21,066 nt of DNA from Rhodospirillaceae bacterium (GCA_018700655.1 JABIUG010000273.1:1-21066), one strand, 5' to 3'. Counted from the stretch's first letter, positions 1 to 7,313 are shown. Numbers and translations: made by a program. Notes: a model not told the origin generated them from the sequence alone.

Positions 1-282
1 CATCCGGGACTCCACGGGCGCTTGGTGCCGGAAACCGGCGCCTTGCTTGCAGCCATCCGCGCCTGCGTGCCCAATCACCCCTGCACGACCGTCGGCAAAC
101 CGGAACCGGCGATCTTCCAGGAAGCCCTTGACCTGGCAGGGTGCGACGCTGCTGACGCCATCATGCTGGGCGATAACCCTGCAACCGACATCGCCGGTGC
201 CCGTGCCTTGGGCATGGATGCGGTCCTTCTGGGAAACCACCCTGATGCCGAGGTCGGCTCCGTGGCGGAACTCGTCGCCTGA
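1..282 (+). CDS. HAD-family (NagD-like) hydrolase, C-terminal part, cut by window edge
   Basis: Only the last 93 residues are present; the reading frame is open from base 1, so the start and the nucleophile Asp motif lie outside the window. What remains carries the late HAD motifs: a TTVGKPEP segment with the motif III lysine, and an MLGDNPATDIAGA segment with the motif IV acidic residues that bind Mg2+. The spacing and the GM-x-A-V-L-L-G ending resemble the HAD-IIA (NagD/4-nitrophenylphosphatase) branch of cytosolic phosphatases. The substrate cannot be told from this fragment. The gene converges on the AlkC-type gene, with three bases between the two stop codons, so it is probably unrelated to it in function. 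Confidence 0.85.
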   Translation, partial: HPGLHGRLVPETGALLAAIRACVPNHPCTTVGKPEPAIFQEALDLAGCDAADAIMLGDNPATDIAGARALGMDAVLLGNHPDAEVGSVAELVA

Positions 283-285
283 GCT

Positions 286-1371
286 TCAGCTATCCGGCGC
301 CAACAGCTCGAACGGCGCAGTCGCGCATCTGACACCGTTGATCTGAATTTCGATCTCGTGCCGTCCGGGATAGTGACGTCGGGTCGTGCGTTCCTGAAGC
401 GAGCGGCGCGTGCGGATCGCGAGGCTCTCACCTACCGCAAGCTCCAGCTCCTTCAGCTTGAAGACCTTCGGTGCGGTCTCGCCATGGGCTTTCATGTAAT
501 GCACGACATAGTCGAGCGCGAGCTGTTGCCCGGCCTTGGCTTTGGAGATCAGGTCGAAGGTGATTTCGACCGTGCCCTCCCAGACGACCTGCGACGGCGA
601 GACTGTTAGCCCCTCAACCTCGATCTCAGGCTGTTTACCGAACCCGAACAGGGCAAGCGCACGCCTGTCGCCCGCCTTGATCAGGCTGCGGCAGGCATGT
701 TTGGCCGTATTCGGGTCGCGGCGGTCCCAGCCGTCCACCAGGTCGAGCATGGTTCCGGCGTGGTCTTTGCCGATATCGTTGAGATGATTGGCGACCGACT
801 TGCGGACATAGAGCTCGGGATCGCCGCGCAGAGGCTCCAGGATCGGGAAAGCACGGCTGGGGTCCTCGATCAAGTGATCCAGCTTGAATGACCAGGGCAG
901 GCGCGGACGGCTGCCTTCGCTCGCCAGGCGACGGACATGATGGTCGTCGTCACCGGCCCAGCGGGTCATCACGTCGAGCGTTTCCTGGGGATCGTCCAGG
1001 ATGAAATGACGAATGGCGAACTCGGCCGAACCAAACCGCGTCAGACGGCGCAGGGCATCGAGCGAACGCGAACGATCATCCCGCCCGAAAAGGCTGACGA
1101 ACTCCGGCGCGAACAAGGCGCGAAACTGGCCTTCGTAACGCGGCGCCACGGCTTCGACGACCGCCAGGGCAGAGGAATAGTCATCGGGCAGGAACTGGCC
1201 ACAGAGCATAGCCGTCCGGCTCAGGCGTTCCTTCAGCGAGAGGCTGTCGAGGTCTTTCAGCGCAGCCTTGACGAACCCCTTCCTGTCGAAGCCCCGGTGT
1301 TCATCTGCCAGGGCGCCGGCGATCTCTTCAAAGAAGGCGCGGTCGAACCAGAGCTTGAGTTCGAAAGCCAC
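286..1371 (-). CDS. AlkC-type DNA alkylation-repair glycosylase with C-terminal Ig-like domain
   Basis: A 361-residue protein of the AlkC/AlkD HEAT-repeat DNA glycosylase family. These enzymes excise N3- and N7-alkylated purines without flipping the base. Residues 1 to about 250 are the helical repeat domain, with the family hallmark HHVRRLASEGSRPRLPW at 144-160; E152 in it is a likely active-site acid. Residues about 255-361 are beta-rich (for example QLALDYVVHYMKA and RHEIEIQINGV) and match the Ig-like extension that separates AlkC from AlkD. The start is a GTG three bases after the stop of the upstream glycosylase gene, and the N-terminus (MAFELKLWFDRAFFEEIA) looks right for the family. 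It is translated with that gene, so the pair forms a small alkylation-repair operon. The symbol alkC fits the domain layout, but I leave it blank because subfamily assignment needs an alignment. Confidence 0.88.
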   Translation of the reverse strand: MAFELKLWFDRAFFEEIAGALADEHRGFDRKGFVKAALKDLDSLSLKERLSRTAMLCGQFLPDDYSSALAVVEAVAPRYEGQFRALFAPEFVSLFGRDDRSRSLDALRRLTRFGSAEFAIRHFILDDPQETLDVMTRWAGDDDHHVRRLASEGSRPRLPWSFKLDHLIEDPSRAFPILEPLRGDPELYVRKSVANHLNDIGKDHAGTMLDLVDGWDRRDPNTAKHACRSLIKAGDRRALALFGFGKQPEIEVEGLTVSPSQVVWEGTVEITFDLISKAKAGQQLALDYVVHYMKAHGETAPKVFKLKELELAVGESLAIRTRRSLQERTTRRHYPGRHEIEIQINGVRCATAPFELLAPDS

Positions 1372-1374
1372 CGC

Positions 1375-2007
1375 TCAGGCTCCGGTCACGGGATGGCGGT
1401 AAAAGGCCCACAACAGGCGCGCCGCCACACCACGCCATGGCCGCCAGGCCTCCCCCATCGCCTCGAGTTGTTTCTGCGTGGGGCGGGGGTCAAGATCAAA
1501 GGCGCGTCCTGCTGCGGCCTGCAGAGCGACATCACCGGCAGGCCAGGCATCGGCGCGGGCAAGACAGGACAAGAGGTAGACCTCCGCCGTCCAGGGGCCG
1601 ATCCCCGGCAGGGCTACCAGCGCCCTTCTCGCATCGTCATCGGCCATGGCGCCCAGATCCCGAAACAAGCCATTGGCGCAGGCTTCGGCAACACCATGGA
1701 ACGCCCGGCCCTTGGCCATGGTCAGACCAAGCTCACGCAGGCGCTCGACAGGCAAGGCAATGACGGTGGCGGGGTCATCGGGGTCGAGTTCCGTCACGAT
1801 CCGCCCCCAGATCGAGGCCGCCGCCTTCAGCGAGATCGATTGCTCCGTGATGACCCGCAAGATCGTCGCAAGTCCGGGCCGGGAAAGGCGCAGGGGCGGC
1901 TCACCGATGGCGTGATGGACCGCAATGAACCTGGACTCGAGCAGACAAAGCGCAGCGACACCCTCGGCAAGGGCCTTTCGTGTCCGGATCACAGGTGCTT
2001 TCGCCAT
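1375..2007 (-). CDS. DNA-3-methyladenine glycosylase II, HhH-GPD family (AlkA-like)
   Basis: A 210-residue base-excision glycosylase of the HhH-GPD fold. The helix-hairpin-helix is LPGIGPWTAEVY at 133-144, and the catalytic aspartate is D159 in AWPAGDVALQ. An ITEQSIS segment at 53-59 corresponds to the conserved Q-containing helix of AlkA/MAG enzymes. It lacks the extra N-terminal domain of E. coli AlkA (282 residues) and so resembles the shorter bacterial 3-methyladenine glycosylases. I chose the ATG at 2007 over an upstream in-frame ATG at 2049 because a GGGG ribosome-binding sequence lies 8 bases before it and homology begins there. It is the first gene of a two-gene operon with the AlkC-type gene. 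It diverges from the DUF1989 operon across 200 bases. Confidence 0.9.
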   Translation of the reverse strand: MAKAPVIRTRKALAEGVAALCLLESRFIAVHHAIGEPPLRLSRPGLATILRVITEQSISLKAAASIWGRIVTELDPDDPATVIALPVERLRELGLTMAKGRAFHGVAEACANGLFRDLGAMADDDARRALVALPGIGPWTAEVYLLSCLARADAWPAGDVALQAAAGRAFDLDPRPTQKQLEAMGEAWRPWRGVAARLLWAFYRHPVTGA

Positions 2008-2087
2008 TCGGATACCCCGCCATTGCGTCGCGCCGCAGGATGCCCACAATGGCCGCCGGTTTCGAGAACATCTTGCGAGAGCAAGGT

Positions 2088-2114
2088 CATATCAGGTCGG
2101 GACGACCTGATATG
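2088..2114. promoter_or_regulatory. 27-bp palindrome 1 (12-3-12), candidate operator
   Basis: The arms CATATCAGGTCG and CGACCTGATATG are perfect reverse complements around a GGA centre. It lies 94 bases upstream of the DUF1989 start, in the divergent region between the glycosylase operon and the DUF1989 operon. No U-rich tract follows on either strand, so a terminator is unlikely. A dimeric repressor or activator site is the simplest reading; an RNA hairpin in a 5' leader is the alternative. Confidence 0.65.
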
Positions 2115-2176
2115 TGAATCTTGCTCTTTTTCAAAGGTTGAGAGACCGATTCACGGCTCAGGTCGAGTCGACCTGA
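2092..2176. repeat. Head-to-head pair of a 29-nt motif, TCAGGTCG-N3-CGACCTGA-N3-GTGAATC
   Basis: Beyond the palindromes, each copy carries GTGAATC three bases inward of its core: 2114-2120 on the plus strand, and the reverse complement GATTCAC at 2148-2154. The motif is therefore asymmetric, and its two copies face each other across a 27-base spacer (2121-2147). In an RNA reading this gives three consecutive stems, hairpin 1, GTGAATC/GATTCAC and hairpin 2, with alternative pairing possible between the cores. I see no convincing -35/-10 pair in the spacer. Confidence 0.6.
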
Positions 2177-2180
2177 GCCG
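2154..2180. promoter_or_regulatory. 27-bp palindrome 2 (13-1-13), candidate operator
   Basis: The arms CGGCTCAGGTCGA and TCGACCTGAGCCG are perfect reverse complements around a single G. It shares the core TCAGGTCG-N3-CGACCTGA with palindrome 1, but its outer triplets differ (GGC/GCC instead of ATA/TAT) in a way that keeps the symmetry. Its centre is 66 bp from that of palindrome 1, a little over six helical turns. It ends 27 bases before the DUF1989 ATG, which has an AGGAAG ribosome-binding site. A protein bound here could block transcription start or elongation of that operon. Confidence 0.65.
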
Positions 2181-2207
2181 ATCGGGCTCTCGAACAGGAA
2201 GACAATC

Positions 2208-2804
2208 ATGGGCGAACTGCAAACGGTTCCGGCGAGCGGCGGCAAGGCTGCGCACGTCAAGAAGGGCCAGCACATCAAGATCATCAACACACATGGCGAA
2301 CAGGTCGTCGACACCTGGGCGTTCAACGCCGAGGACACGACCGAGTACATGGCGATGGACGCCACGCGCGCCTACAACCAGCGCATGTCGCCGCTGGTCG
2401 GTGACCACCTGGTCACCTACAAGCGCCGCCCGATCCTGACACTGGTCGAGGATACCTCGCCCGGCCGTCACGACACCCAGATGGCCGCCTGCGACCAGTG
2501 GCGCTACCACCTGCTGGGCGTCGAGGGCTACCACAAGAACTGTGCCGACAACCTCAGCCACAGCATGGGCGAGCTGGGCGCCAAGGAGACCCACACCCCG
2601 GCTCCACTCAACCTCTTCATGAACATTCCCTGGCAGCCCGACGGGACGCTGAGCTTCGATCCTCCGCTGACCAAGGCAGGCGACTATGTCGTGCTGCGCG
2701 CCGAGATCGATTGCATCGTTGCGATGTCGTCCTGTCCCCAGGACCTGCTGCCGATCAACGGCACGGACGGCAAACCGACTGAAGCGCATTTTGAGGTTTA
2801 CTAG
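2208..2804 (+). CDS. DUF1989 / urea-carboxylase-associated family protein
   Basis: A 198-residue protein of the DUF1989 family, best known as accessory proteins next to urea (guanidine) carboxylase genes; their biochemical role is not settled. Visible family features are INTHGEQVVDTWAFN at 26-40, H88-D89, C95-D96, a YHKNCADNL segment with H109 and C112, and SSCPQDLLPIN with C176 near the end. The conserved Cys/His/Asp residues suggest a metal site. There is no signal peptide or membrane segment. The ATG follows AGGAAG at 6 bases. It is the first gene of a six-gene plus-strand run and sits just behind two palindromic candidate operators. No urea carboxylase, allophanate hydrolase or guanidine riboswitch is visible nearby, so the usual partners are missing and the context does not confirm a role in urea metabolism. 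Confidence 0.82.
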   Translation: MGELQTVPASGGKAAHVKKGQHIKIINTHGEQVVDTWAFNAEDTTEYMAMDATRAYNQRMSPLVGDHLVTYKRRPILTLVEDTSPGRHDTQMAACDQWRYHLLGVEGYHKNCADNLSHSMGELGAKETHTPAPLNLFMNIPWQPDGTLSFDPPLTKAGDYVVLRAEIDCIVAMSSCPQDLLPINGTDGKPTEAHFEVY

Positions 2805-2809
2805 GATTC

Positions 2810-3562
2810 TTGCCTCTCGCTGATCCTCTCTTCCTCTTCCTGGCTGTCACGTCGATCCTGATCTCTGGAATCTCCAAGGGCGGGTTTGGCGGTGGCCTGG
2901 GCATTCTGGCCGTGCCGTTGATGGCGCTGGTCGTGAGTCCGGTCGAGGCGGCAGCGATCGTCGCCCCTCTGCTCTGCGCCATGGACCTGGTCGGCCTGCG
3001 TGCCTATTTGGGTCGCTGGGACAAACGCATCCTGCGCCTGATGATCCCCGGCGCGGTGGTCGGCATGGTGCTGGCTGCCCTTGTGTTCGACATGATCACC
3101 GCGTCGGGCATGCGCCTCTTCCTTGGCGTGATTGCACTGGGTTTTGCCCTGCACTACTGGACAACGCCGTTGCTGGGGCGTCTTTCGCCGGTCATGAAAC
3201 CGTGGATGGGGCCCTTTGCCGGCGCGCTCTCGGGTTTCACCAGCTTTGTCGCCCATGCGGGCGGGCCACCGGTACAGGTCTTTGTCCTGGGCCTCAAACT
3301 CGACAAAACAGTCTATGTCGCGACCACGGTCGGTTTTTTCACGATGATCAACTACGCCAAGATCGTGCCTTATACCGCCATGGGTTTCTTCAACGAGATG
3401 ACCCTGGTGACCTCGGCCGCGCTGGCCCCGCTGGCGTTGTTCGGCATGTGGCTTGGTATCCGGCTCCACGGCACGGTCAAACAGGCGACGTTTTACCGGA
3501 TCTGTTACGCCATGCTGACCCTGGTGGGCATCAAGCTCCTGGCGGATGGTCTGGGCTTCTAG
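2810..3562 (+). CDS. TauE/SafE-family membrane permease
   Basis: A 250-residue integral membrane protein with about eight hydrophobic segments arranged in two halves. The first half has SKGGFGGGLGILAVPLMAL (about 23-41) and the second has FAGALSGFTSFVAHAGGPPVQVF. Both are the repeated glycine-rich signature of TauE/SafE proteins, proposed exporters or importers of sulfonates, sulfite and other small organic anions. The start is a TTG five bases after the DUF1989 stop; the end of the DUF1989 gene supplies GAGG and AGGA as possible ribosome-binding sites. Such tight spacing implies co-transcription. It may move the substrate or product of the neighbouring DUF1989 and HyuB proteins, but the substrate class cannot be read from sequence. 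Confidence 0.87.
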   Translation: MPLADPLFLFLAVTSILISGISKGGFGGGLGILAVPLMALVVSPVEAAAIVAPLLCAMDLVGLRAYLGRWDKRILRLMIPGAVVGMVLAALVFDMITASGMRLFLGVIALGFALHYWTTPLLGRLSPVMKPWMGPFAGALSGFTSFVAHAGGPPVQVFVLGLKLDKTVYVATTVGFFTMINYAKIVPYTAMGFFNEMTLVTSAALAPLALFGMWLGIRLHGTVKQATFYRICYAMLTLVGIKLLADGLGF

Positions 3563-3622
3563 TCTTGCAGGCTTGTGCCGAAGCAGTCACCGTTGGCGCT
3601 GAACACACGAGCGGAGAACATC

Positions 3623-3991
3623 ATGGCCGACAACGACCGCCGCGAACGCGGCGAAGCCATCACCACAGGCATGTGGGGCCAACCGCCCCAGGGCAACGAC
3701 ATCAATCAGGAGATGATCGACATTACGGTCGAGCATCTGTTTGGTGACATCTGGTCGCGTCCGGGGCTGGGGCTTCGCGATCGCTCCATGCTCACGGTCG
3801 CCACCCTTGTCGTCACCGGCAAGGAAGCCCAGTTGAAAACCCATCTCAAGGGTGCACTTGCCAATGGTCTCACGCGCGACGAGATCAAGGAGATGATGAT
3901 CCACCTTGCCCATTACGGCGGCTGGCCCTGCGCCATGACCGGCCTGACCATCGCCAAGGCCGTGTTCGACGAGGCCGACGCCGAGGGCTGA
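3623..3991 (+). CDS. Carboxymuconolactone-decarboxylase (CMD) family protein
   Basis: A 122-residue cytosolic protein with the all-alpha CMD fold. The central LRDRSMLTVATLVVTGKEAQLKTHLKG-like region and the C-terminal MIHLAHYGGWPCAMTG segment match gamma-carboxymuconolactone decarboxylase (PcaC) style proteins. It lacks the CxxC pair of the AhpD peroxidase branch; a single Cys follows GGWP. I chose the ATG at 3623 because GGAG lies 7 bases before it and because the 16 residues in front (from a GTG at 3575) look non-conserved. The rest of the protocatechuate pathway is absent, so true 4-carboxymuconolactone decarboxylation is unlikely. Many such stand-alone CMD proteins have no known substrate. 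Confidence 0.85.
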   Translation: MADNDRRERGEAITTGMWGQPPQGNDINQEMIDITVEHLFGDIWSRPGLGLRDRSMLTVATLVVTGKEAQLKTHLKGALANGLTRDEIKEMMIHLAHYGGWPCAMTGLTIAKAVFDEADAEG

Positions 3992-4029
3992 GCGGGCTCC
4001 CGGAACTCCCGTGTCAGGAGGGAAAAGCC

Positions 4030-4299
4030 ATGTACGACTTGCTCAGAAAGACCGCCAAGTGGTCTGTCGTCCTGTGGATCGCAGCCCTGGTCTGGGTCTT
4101 CCTCGATCCTAACTACCCGAGCGGTGTAGATCCCAGCGAGGTCAAGGTTCAGATCGCGGCCTGGATTGCGAGTGCCCTCGAGATCACCGTGGTCTGGGGG
4201 CTCATGGTTGCCGTTTTGTTGATTGTGGCTCGTTGTCTCCGCCCGCGCCCGCCGGTTGATCAGGAAAGCGACCCACCGGACCAACCTCCCACACAGTGA
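4030..4299 (+). CDS. Small two-helix membrane protein, function unknown
   Basis: An 89-residue protein I do not recognise. It has an excellent ribosome-binding site (AGGAGGG, 8 bases before ATG), which argues that it is real. It has two predicted membrane helices, around residues 11-26 (WSVVLWIAALVWVFL) and 48-67 (ALEITVVWGLMVAVLLIVA). The loop between them is charged and contains DPNYPSGVDPSEVK. A proline- and acid-rich C-terminal tail (RPRPPVDQESDPPDQPPTQ) follows an arginine, suggesting a cytosolic tail. It sits between the CMD-like gene and the HyuB gene in the same operon, so it may anchor or assist one of them or the TauE-type permease. Confidence 0.75.
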   Translation: MYDLLRKTAKWSVVLWIAALVWVFLDPNYPSGVDPSEVKVQIAAWIASALEITVVWGLMVAVLLIVARCLRPRPPVDQESDPPDQPPTQ

Positions 4300-4315
4300 G
4301 AAAGCCGCGCCAGAC

Positions 4316-6043
4316 ATGACCGCCCCCTCGCCCGTCCAGCTGGCCCTGACGCAGAACCGCCTGGACGAGATCGCGCGCCAGATGGCCAAGGTCATGGTGC
4401 GCACGGCGCGCAGCACCGTGCTGAGTCTGAGTCACGATTTCTCCTGTTTTGTCAGCGACGCCGACGGCGCCATCATCAGCCAGGCCGATGGCTGCCCGAT
4501 CCATACCGGCTGCGGCGGGCATTCGATCAAGGCCCTGCTCGCCGCTTTCGAGAACGATGTCCATCCCGGTGATGTCTTCCTGATGAACGACCCCTATGTC
4601 GCCGGCGGCAACCATCTGGCCGATTGGGTCGTTGCACGCCCGGCCTATCATGGAGGCCAGAGGATCGGCTTTGCCTGCAACCGGGCGCACCAGTCCGACA
4701 TCGGCGGCGGCGCTGCCGGTACCTTCAATCCCAGAGCGACCGAAATCTGGCACGAGGGCATCCGCCTGCCACCGCTCAAGCTCTATCGCCAGGGCGAAGT
4801 CTGCGAGGATCTGTGGCAGCTCCTGCTGCTGAACTGCCGCACGCCCGACCTGATCGATGGCGACCTGCGCGCCATGGTGGGGTCAACCGAGATCGGCAGG
4901 GACCGGCTGGAAGAGATCGCCACCGATCTTGGCCTCGATCAGACCCGCGCCTGTTTCCGCGGCGTTCTCGACCACGGCGAACGCATGGCCCGCGCCTGCA
5001 TCACCGATCTGCCCGACGGCGCCTGGCACGGCGAGGACTGGACCCACAACGACTGCTTCGAGGACATCGCCACACCCGTGCGGGTCGCGGTCACCATCAG
5101 CGGCGACGGCGTGCATGTCGACTTCGAAGGCACGGGTCCGCAGATGCGGGGCTTCAAGAATTCATCGGCCGCGAACACACAGTCAGCCGTCTACATGGCC
5201 ATCAAATCCTTCTTCGACGCACCTCTGCCGCACAACGAAGGCGTGTTTCGTCCCATCACCATCGCGATGCCCGAGGGCTCTGCGGTCAACCCGCGCCCGC
5301 CCGCACCGACTTCGAACGGCACGATTGCGATCGCCCAGCACATCATCCACGCCGTGTGGCAGGCGCTGGGCCAGGCAGATCCCGATCTCGCCTGCGCAGG
5401 CTGGGGCCGCAGCGTGCATCCCACCATGTCGGGCCATACGCCCGAGACCGACCACCGCTACATCGTCTTCCACTTCCAGACCATGCCCGGCGGCGGTGCG
5501 CTCAAGGGCCGCGACGGCTTCGCCTCGGTCGGCCACCTCTCGTCGCTGGGCGGGCTCACCATCCCCAACATCGAACCCTACGAGCAGCTCTATCCCATCA
5601 CCTTCGAACGCCAGGAGCTGCGCTGCGACGGCGGCGGACCCGGCACCTTCCGGGGCGGCCCCGGCATCGACTATGCCGTGCGCATGCACGAGGCCTGCAC
5701 CATGCATTTCCGCAGCGAAGGCATTGGCCCCTCCAGCGGCTTTGGCGCCAACCACGGCCAACCCGGCGAAGGCGGCTTCATGGAAGTGACCGAAACTGAC
5801 GGGACCCGCGATGTCCCGCCGCCGTTCAGCACCCGTAACTACGGTGCTTGCATCTATCACGCGCTCAGCCCCGGCGGCGGCGGCTGGGGCGCGCCGATGG
5901 AACGACCTGTCGCGCTGGTGCTTGAGGATGTTCTGGGCGGGCTGGTGAGCGTGGAGGCTGCGCGGGGCCTTTACGGTGTGGTGATGAGCGAGGACGGACA
6001 GGAAGCGGATCGCACTGCAACGACGCAGCTACGGGCCGTATGA
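4316..6043 (+). CDS. Hydantoinase B / oxoprolinase-family protein (HyuB-like), without HyuA
   Basis: A 575-residue protein covering the full hydantoinase B/oxoprolinase domain. HyuB proteins normally pair with an ATP-binding HyuA to cleave hydantoins, 5-oxoproline or N-methylhydantoin, or take part in acetone-carboxylase-like reactions. Recognisable segments are GDVFLMNDPYVAGGNHLADW at 85-104, RAHQSDIGG, FEGTGPQMRGFKNSS in the middle, and late glycine-rich GGGPGTFRGGPG and LSPGGGGWGAP. The ATG at 4316 was chosen over an upstream in-frame ATG at 4223, because the 31 extra residues overlap the small membrane gene and have no homology look; GAGAAAG upstream is a weak ribosome-binding site. Its length is normal for HyuB. 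No HyuA-type gene is in the window, which is unusual, so the partner is encoded elsewhere or the protein acts alone. Confidence 0.9.
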   Translation: MTAPSPVQLALTQNRLDEIARQMAKVMVRTARSTVLSLSHDFSCFVSDADGAIISQADGCPIHTGCGGHSIKALLAAFENDVHPGDVFLMNDPYVAGGNHLADWVVARPAYHGGQRIGFACNRAHQSDIGGGAAGTFNPRATEIWHEGIRLPPLKLYRQGEVCEDLWQLLLLNCRTPDLIDGDLRAMVGSTEIGRDRLEEIATDLGLDQTRACFRGVLDHGERMARACITDLPDGAWHGEDWTHNDCFEDIATPVRVAVTISGDGVHVDFEGTGPQMRGFKNSSAANTQSAVYMAIKSFFDAPLPHNEGVFRPITIAMPEGSAVNPRPPAPTSNGTIAIAQHIIHAVWQALGQADPDLACAGWGRSVHPTMSGHTPETDHRYIVFHFQTMPGGGALKGRDGFASVGHLSSLGGLTIPNIEPYEQLYPITFERQELRCDGGGPGTFRGGPGIDYAVRMHEACTMHFRSEGIGPSSGFGANHGQPGEGGFMEVTETDGTRDVPPPFSTRNYGACIYHALSPGGGGWGAPMERPVALVLEDVLGGLVSVEAARGLYGVVMSEDGQEADRTATTQLRAV

Positions 6044-6411
6044 CACCTGCACGTGCCGCTTGGCTCACAATCGGTTTCGCGGCGTTGGTCCTGGCGATCC
6101 TGGGCGTCGCGCTTCCTCTTCTGCCGACAACGCCCTTCCTGCTGGTTGCAGCCTTCGCCTTCGCTCGTTCGTCGGACCGCTGGCACCGCTGGCTGCGCGA
6201 GCACCGCGTCTTCGGCCCGCTGATCGCCGACTGGCAAGAGCACGGCGCCATCGATCGCAGAACGAAGCTCCTCAGCGTTCTGGCGATGGCTGCGGCCATG
6301 GGCGCAGCCATCGCCATGAATGCCAGCCCTACCGTGCTCGGCATCCAGGCTGTCGTGCTGACCTGCGCCGCCGCTTTCGTGCTATCGCGTCCTTCGCCGC
6401 CAGAAGGGTGA
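6040..6411 (+). CDS. YbaN-family (DUF454) inner-membrane protein
   Basis: A 123-residue protein of the DUF454/YbaN family. The hallmark LPLLPTTPFLLVAAFAFARS follows a first membrane helix, with SDRWHRWLREHRVFGPLI next, then a basic turn (DRRTKLLS) and two further hydrophobic helices. The family has three to four membrane helices and no settled function. Its ATG overlaps the HyuB stop (ATGA), so it is probably translated by coupling and belongs to the same operon as its last gene. A link to HyuB function is not expected from what is known of YbaN. Confidence 0.88.
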   Translation: MTPARAAWLTIGFAALVLAILGVALPLLPTTPFLLVAAFAFARSSDRWHRWLREHRVFGPLIADWQEHGAIDRRTKLLSVLAMAAAMGAAIAMNASPTVLGIQAVVLTCAAAFVLSRPSPPEG

Positions 6412-6465
6412 CAAGGACACAGGTTGGCGGCAGCGACGGATTTCCAACGGGATCACAATTCGGCC

Positions 6466-6498
6466 AGAAAAAGGGGCGGCCCAACTGAGCCACCCCTT
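6466..6498 (-). terminator. Rho-independent terminator of the cupin operon
   Basis: Read on the minus strand, the stem AAGGGGTGGC / GCCGCCCCTT (one mismatch) encloses an 8-base loop and is followed by a run of five T. It starts 27 bases after the stop of the downstream cupin gene. On the plus strand the same hairpin lies 60 bases after the YbaN stop but has only a short T-run, so it is weaker in that direction. Confidence 0.75.
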
Positions 6499-6524
6499 CA
6501 ATCTCGCCGCGAACAGCGGTTGCT

Positions 6525-7313
6525 TTACTCAGCAGCCTGCGGCTGCGCCATGGCGGTGCTTTCCTTGGGCTGGAAGATGCAGAAGATCTTGCGCACCTTA
6601 CCGACGCTGTCCCACTGATAGATCATGCCCTTGGGCACCATGAAGGTGTCGCCGGCCCCATAAGTCGTCGACTGGCCGGTGCCGTCGGTGATCTTCACTT
6701 CACCTTCCAGGATATGCATCAGCTCGTTGCGCACGAAAGGCAGCGGCTTGGTGTGCATTTCCTCGGTTTCCCACAGACCGACCGTCATCTGCTGGGTCGC
6801 GTCCTGGAAGAACACCTTGGTGCCCTGCTTGGGCGTGCCGCCGATGTAACGGGACTCATCCTGTTCGCCGACGGGATCGAGCGCGACGCCATGGCCGAAG
6901 GTGCGGACCTTCAGGCCGTCGGCATCAAGTGCTTCGCCTGATTCGTCGGTGTGGATGACATAGAACTTGCGGATGTCCTCGCTCTGCTTCCAGACACAGG
7001 GCGTGCCCTTTGGAATAACGAAGCTCTCGCCGGCGCTGATCGTGTTCTCGGTGCCGTCCTCGTGAATCATCGTCACGGAACCTTCGAGCACCAGCATGTA
7101 CTCGTTGACTTCATAGGGCCCGGCCTTGGTCGTCATCGGCGTGCAGGTCCAGACACCCGACGTCAGCGCACCGGTATCGTCAGTGAAGTAGTTGTGTCCG
7201 GTCTGAACGGGATCACCCGCAGTCAGCGCCTCGGCGGGGATCTTGTCCCACTCGATCAGGCCTTCGCCTGCGGGGCCCTGGGTGGAATAACTGATCGGTC
7301 TCAGGTCACTCAT
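6525..7313 (-). CDS. Two-domain cupin protein, COG3450-like (cupin 1)
   Basis: A 262-residue protein made of two cupin_3-type barrels. The first runs from about 50 to 120, with VNEYMLVLEGSV, a SAGESFVIPKGTPCVW stretch and RKFYVIH. The second runs from about 175 to 248, with RNELMHILEGEV, YGAGDTFMVPKG and RKIFCIF. Motif 1 lacks the classical HxH metal pair in both barrels but keeps Glu (E71/E78 and E197/E203), as is common in COG3450 and EutQ-like cupins. The length resembles ureidoglycine aminohydrolase (about 260 residues), but I see no clear specific similarity, so an enzyme name is not justified. ATG with GAGGAG 8 bases before it. It lies downstream of its paralogue, with 166 bases between, and is followed by a terminator; the two are probably one operon. 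Confidence 0.85.
   Translation of the reverse strand: MSDLRPISYSTQGPAGEGLIEWDKIPAEALTAGDPVQTGHNYFTDDTGALTSGVWTCTPMTTKAGPYEVNEYMLVLEGSVTMIHEDGTENTISAGESFVIPKGTPCVWKQSEDIRKFYVIHTDESGEALDADGLKVRTFGHGVALDPVGEQDESRYIGGTPKQGTKVFFQDATQQMTVGLWETEEMHTKPLPFVRNELMHILEGEVKITDGTGQSTTYGAGDTFMVPKGMIYQWDSVGKVRKIFCIFQPKESTAMAQPQAAE

Noticed and set aside
2088..2180. Palindromes as transcription terminators, or as a ykkC/guanidine riboswitch
   Set aside because: No U-run follows either palindrome in either direction, and I do not see the conserved guanidine-riboswitch sequences even though DUF1989 genes sometimes follow one.
937..2439. 500-codon plus-strand open frame across the two glycosylase genes
   Set aside because: It is antisense to two clear enzymes, its translation is low-complexity (rich in R, G, Q, P) with no family motifs, and long antisense frames are expected at this GC content.
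4624..5799. 391-codon frame inside the HyuB gene
   Set aside because: Arg-rich shadow translation in another frame of a real gene; no ribosome-binding site or motif.
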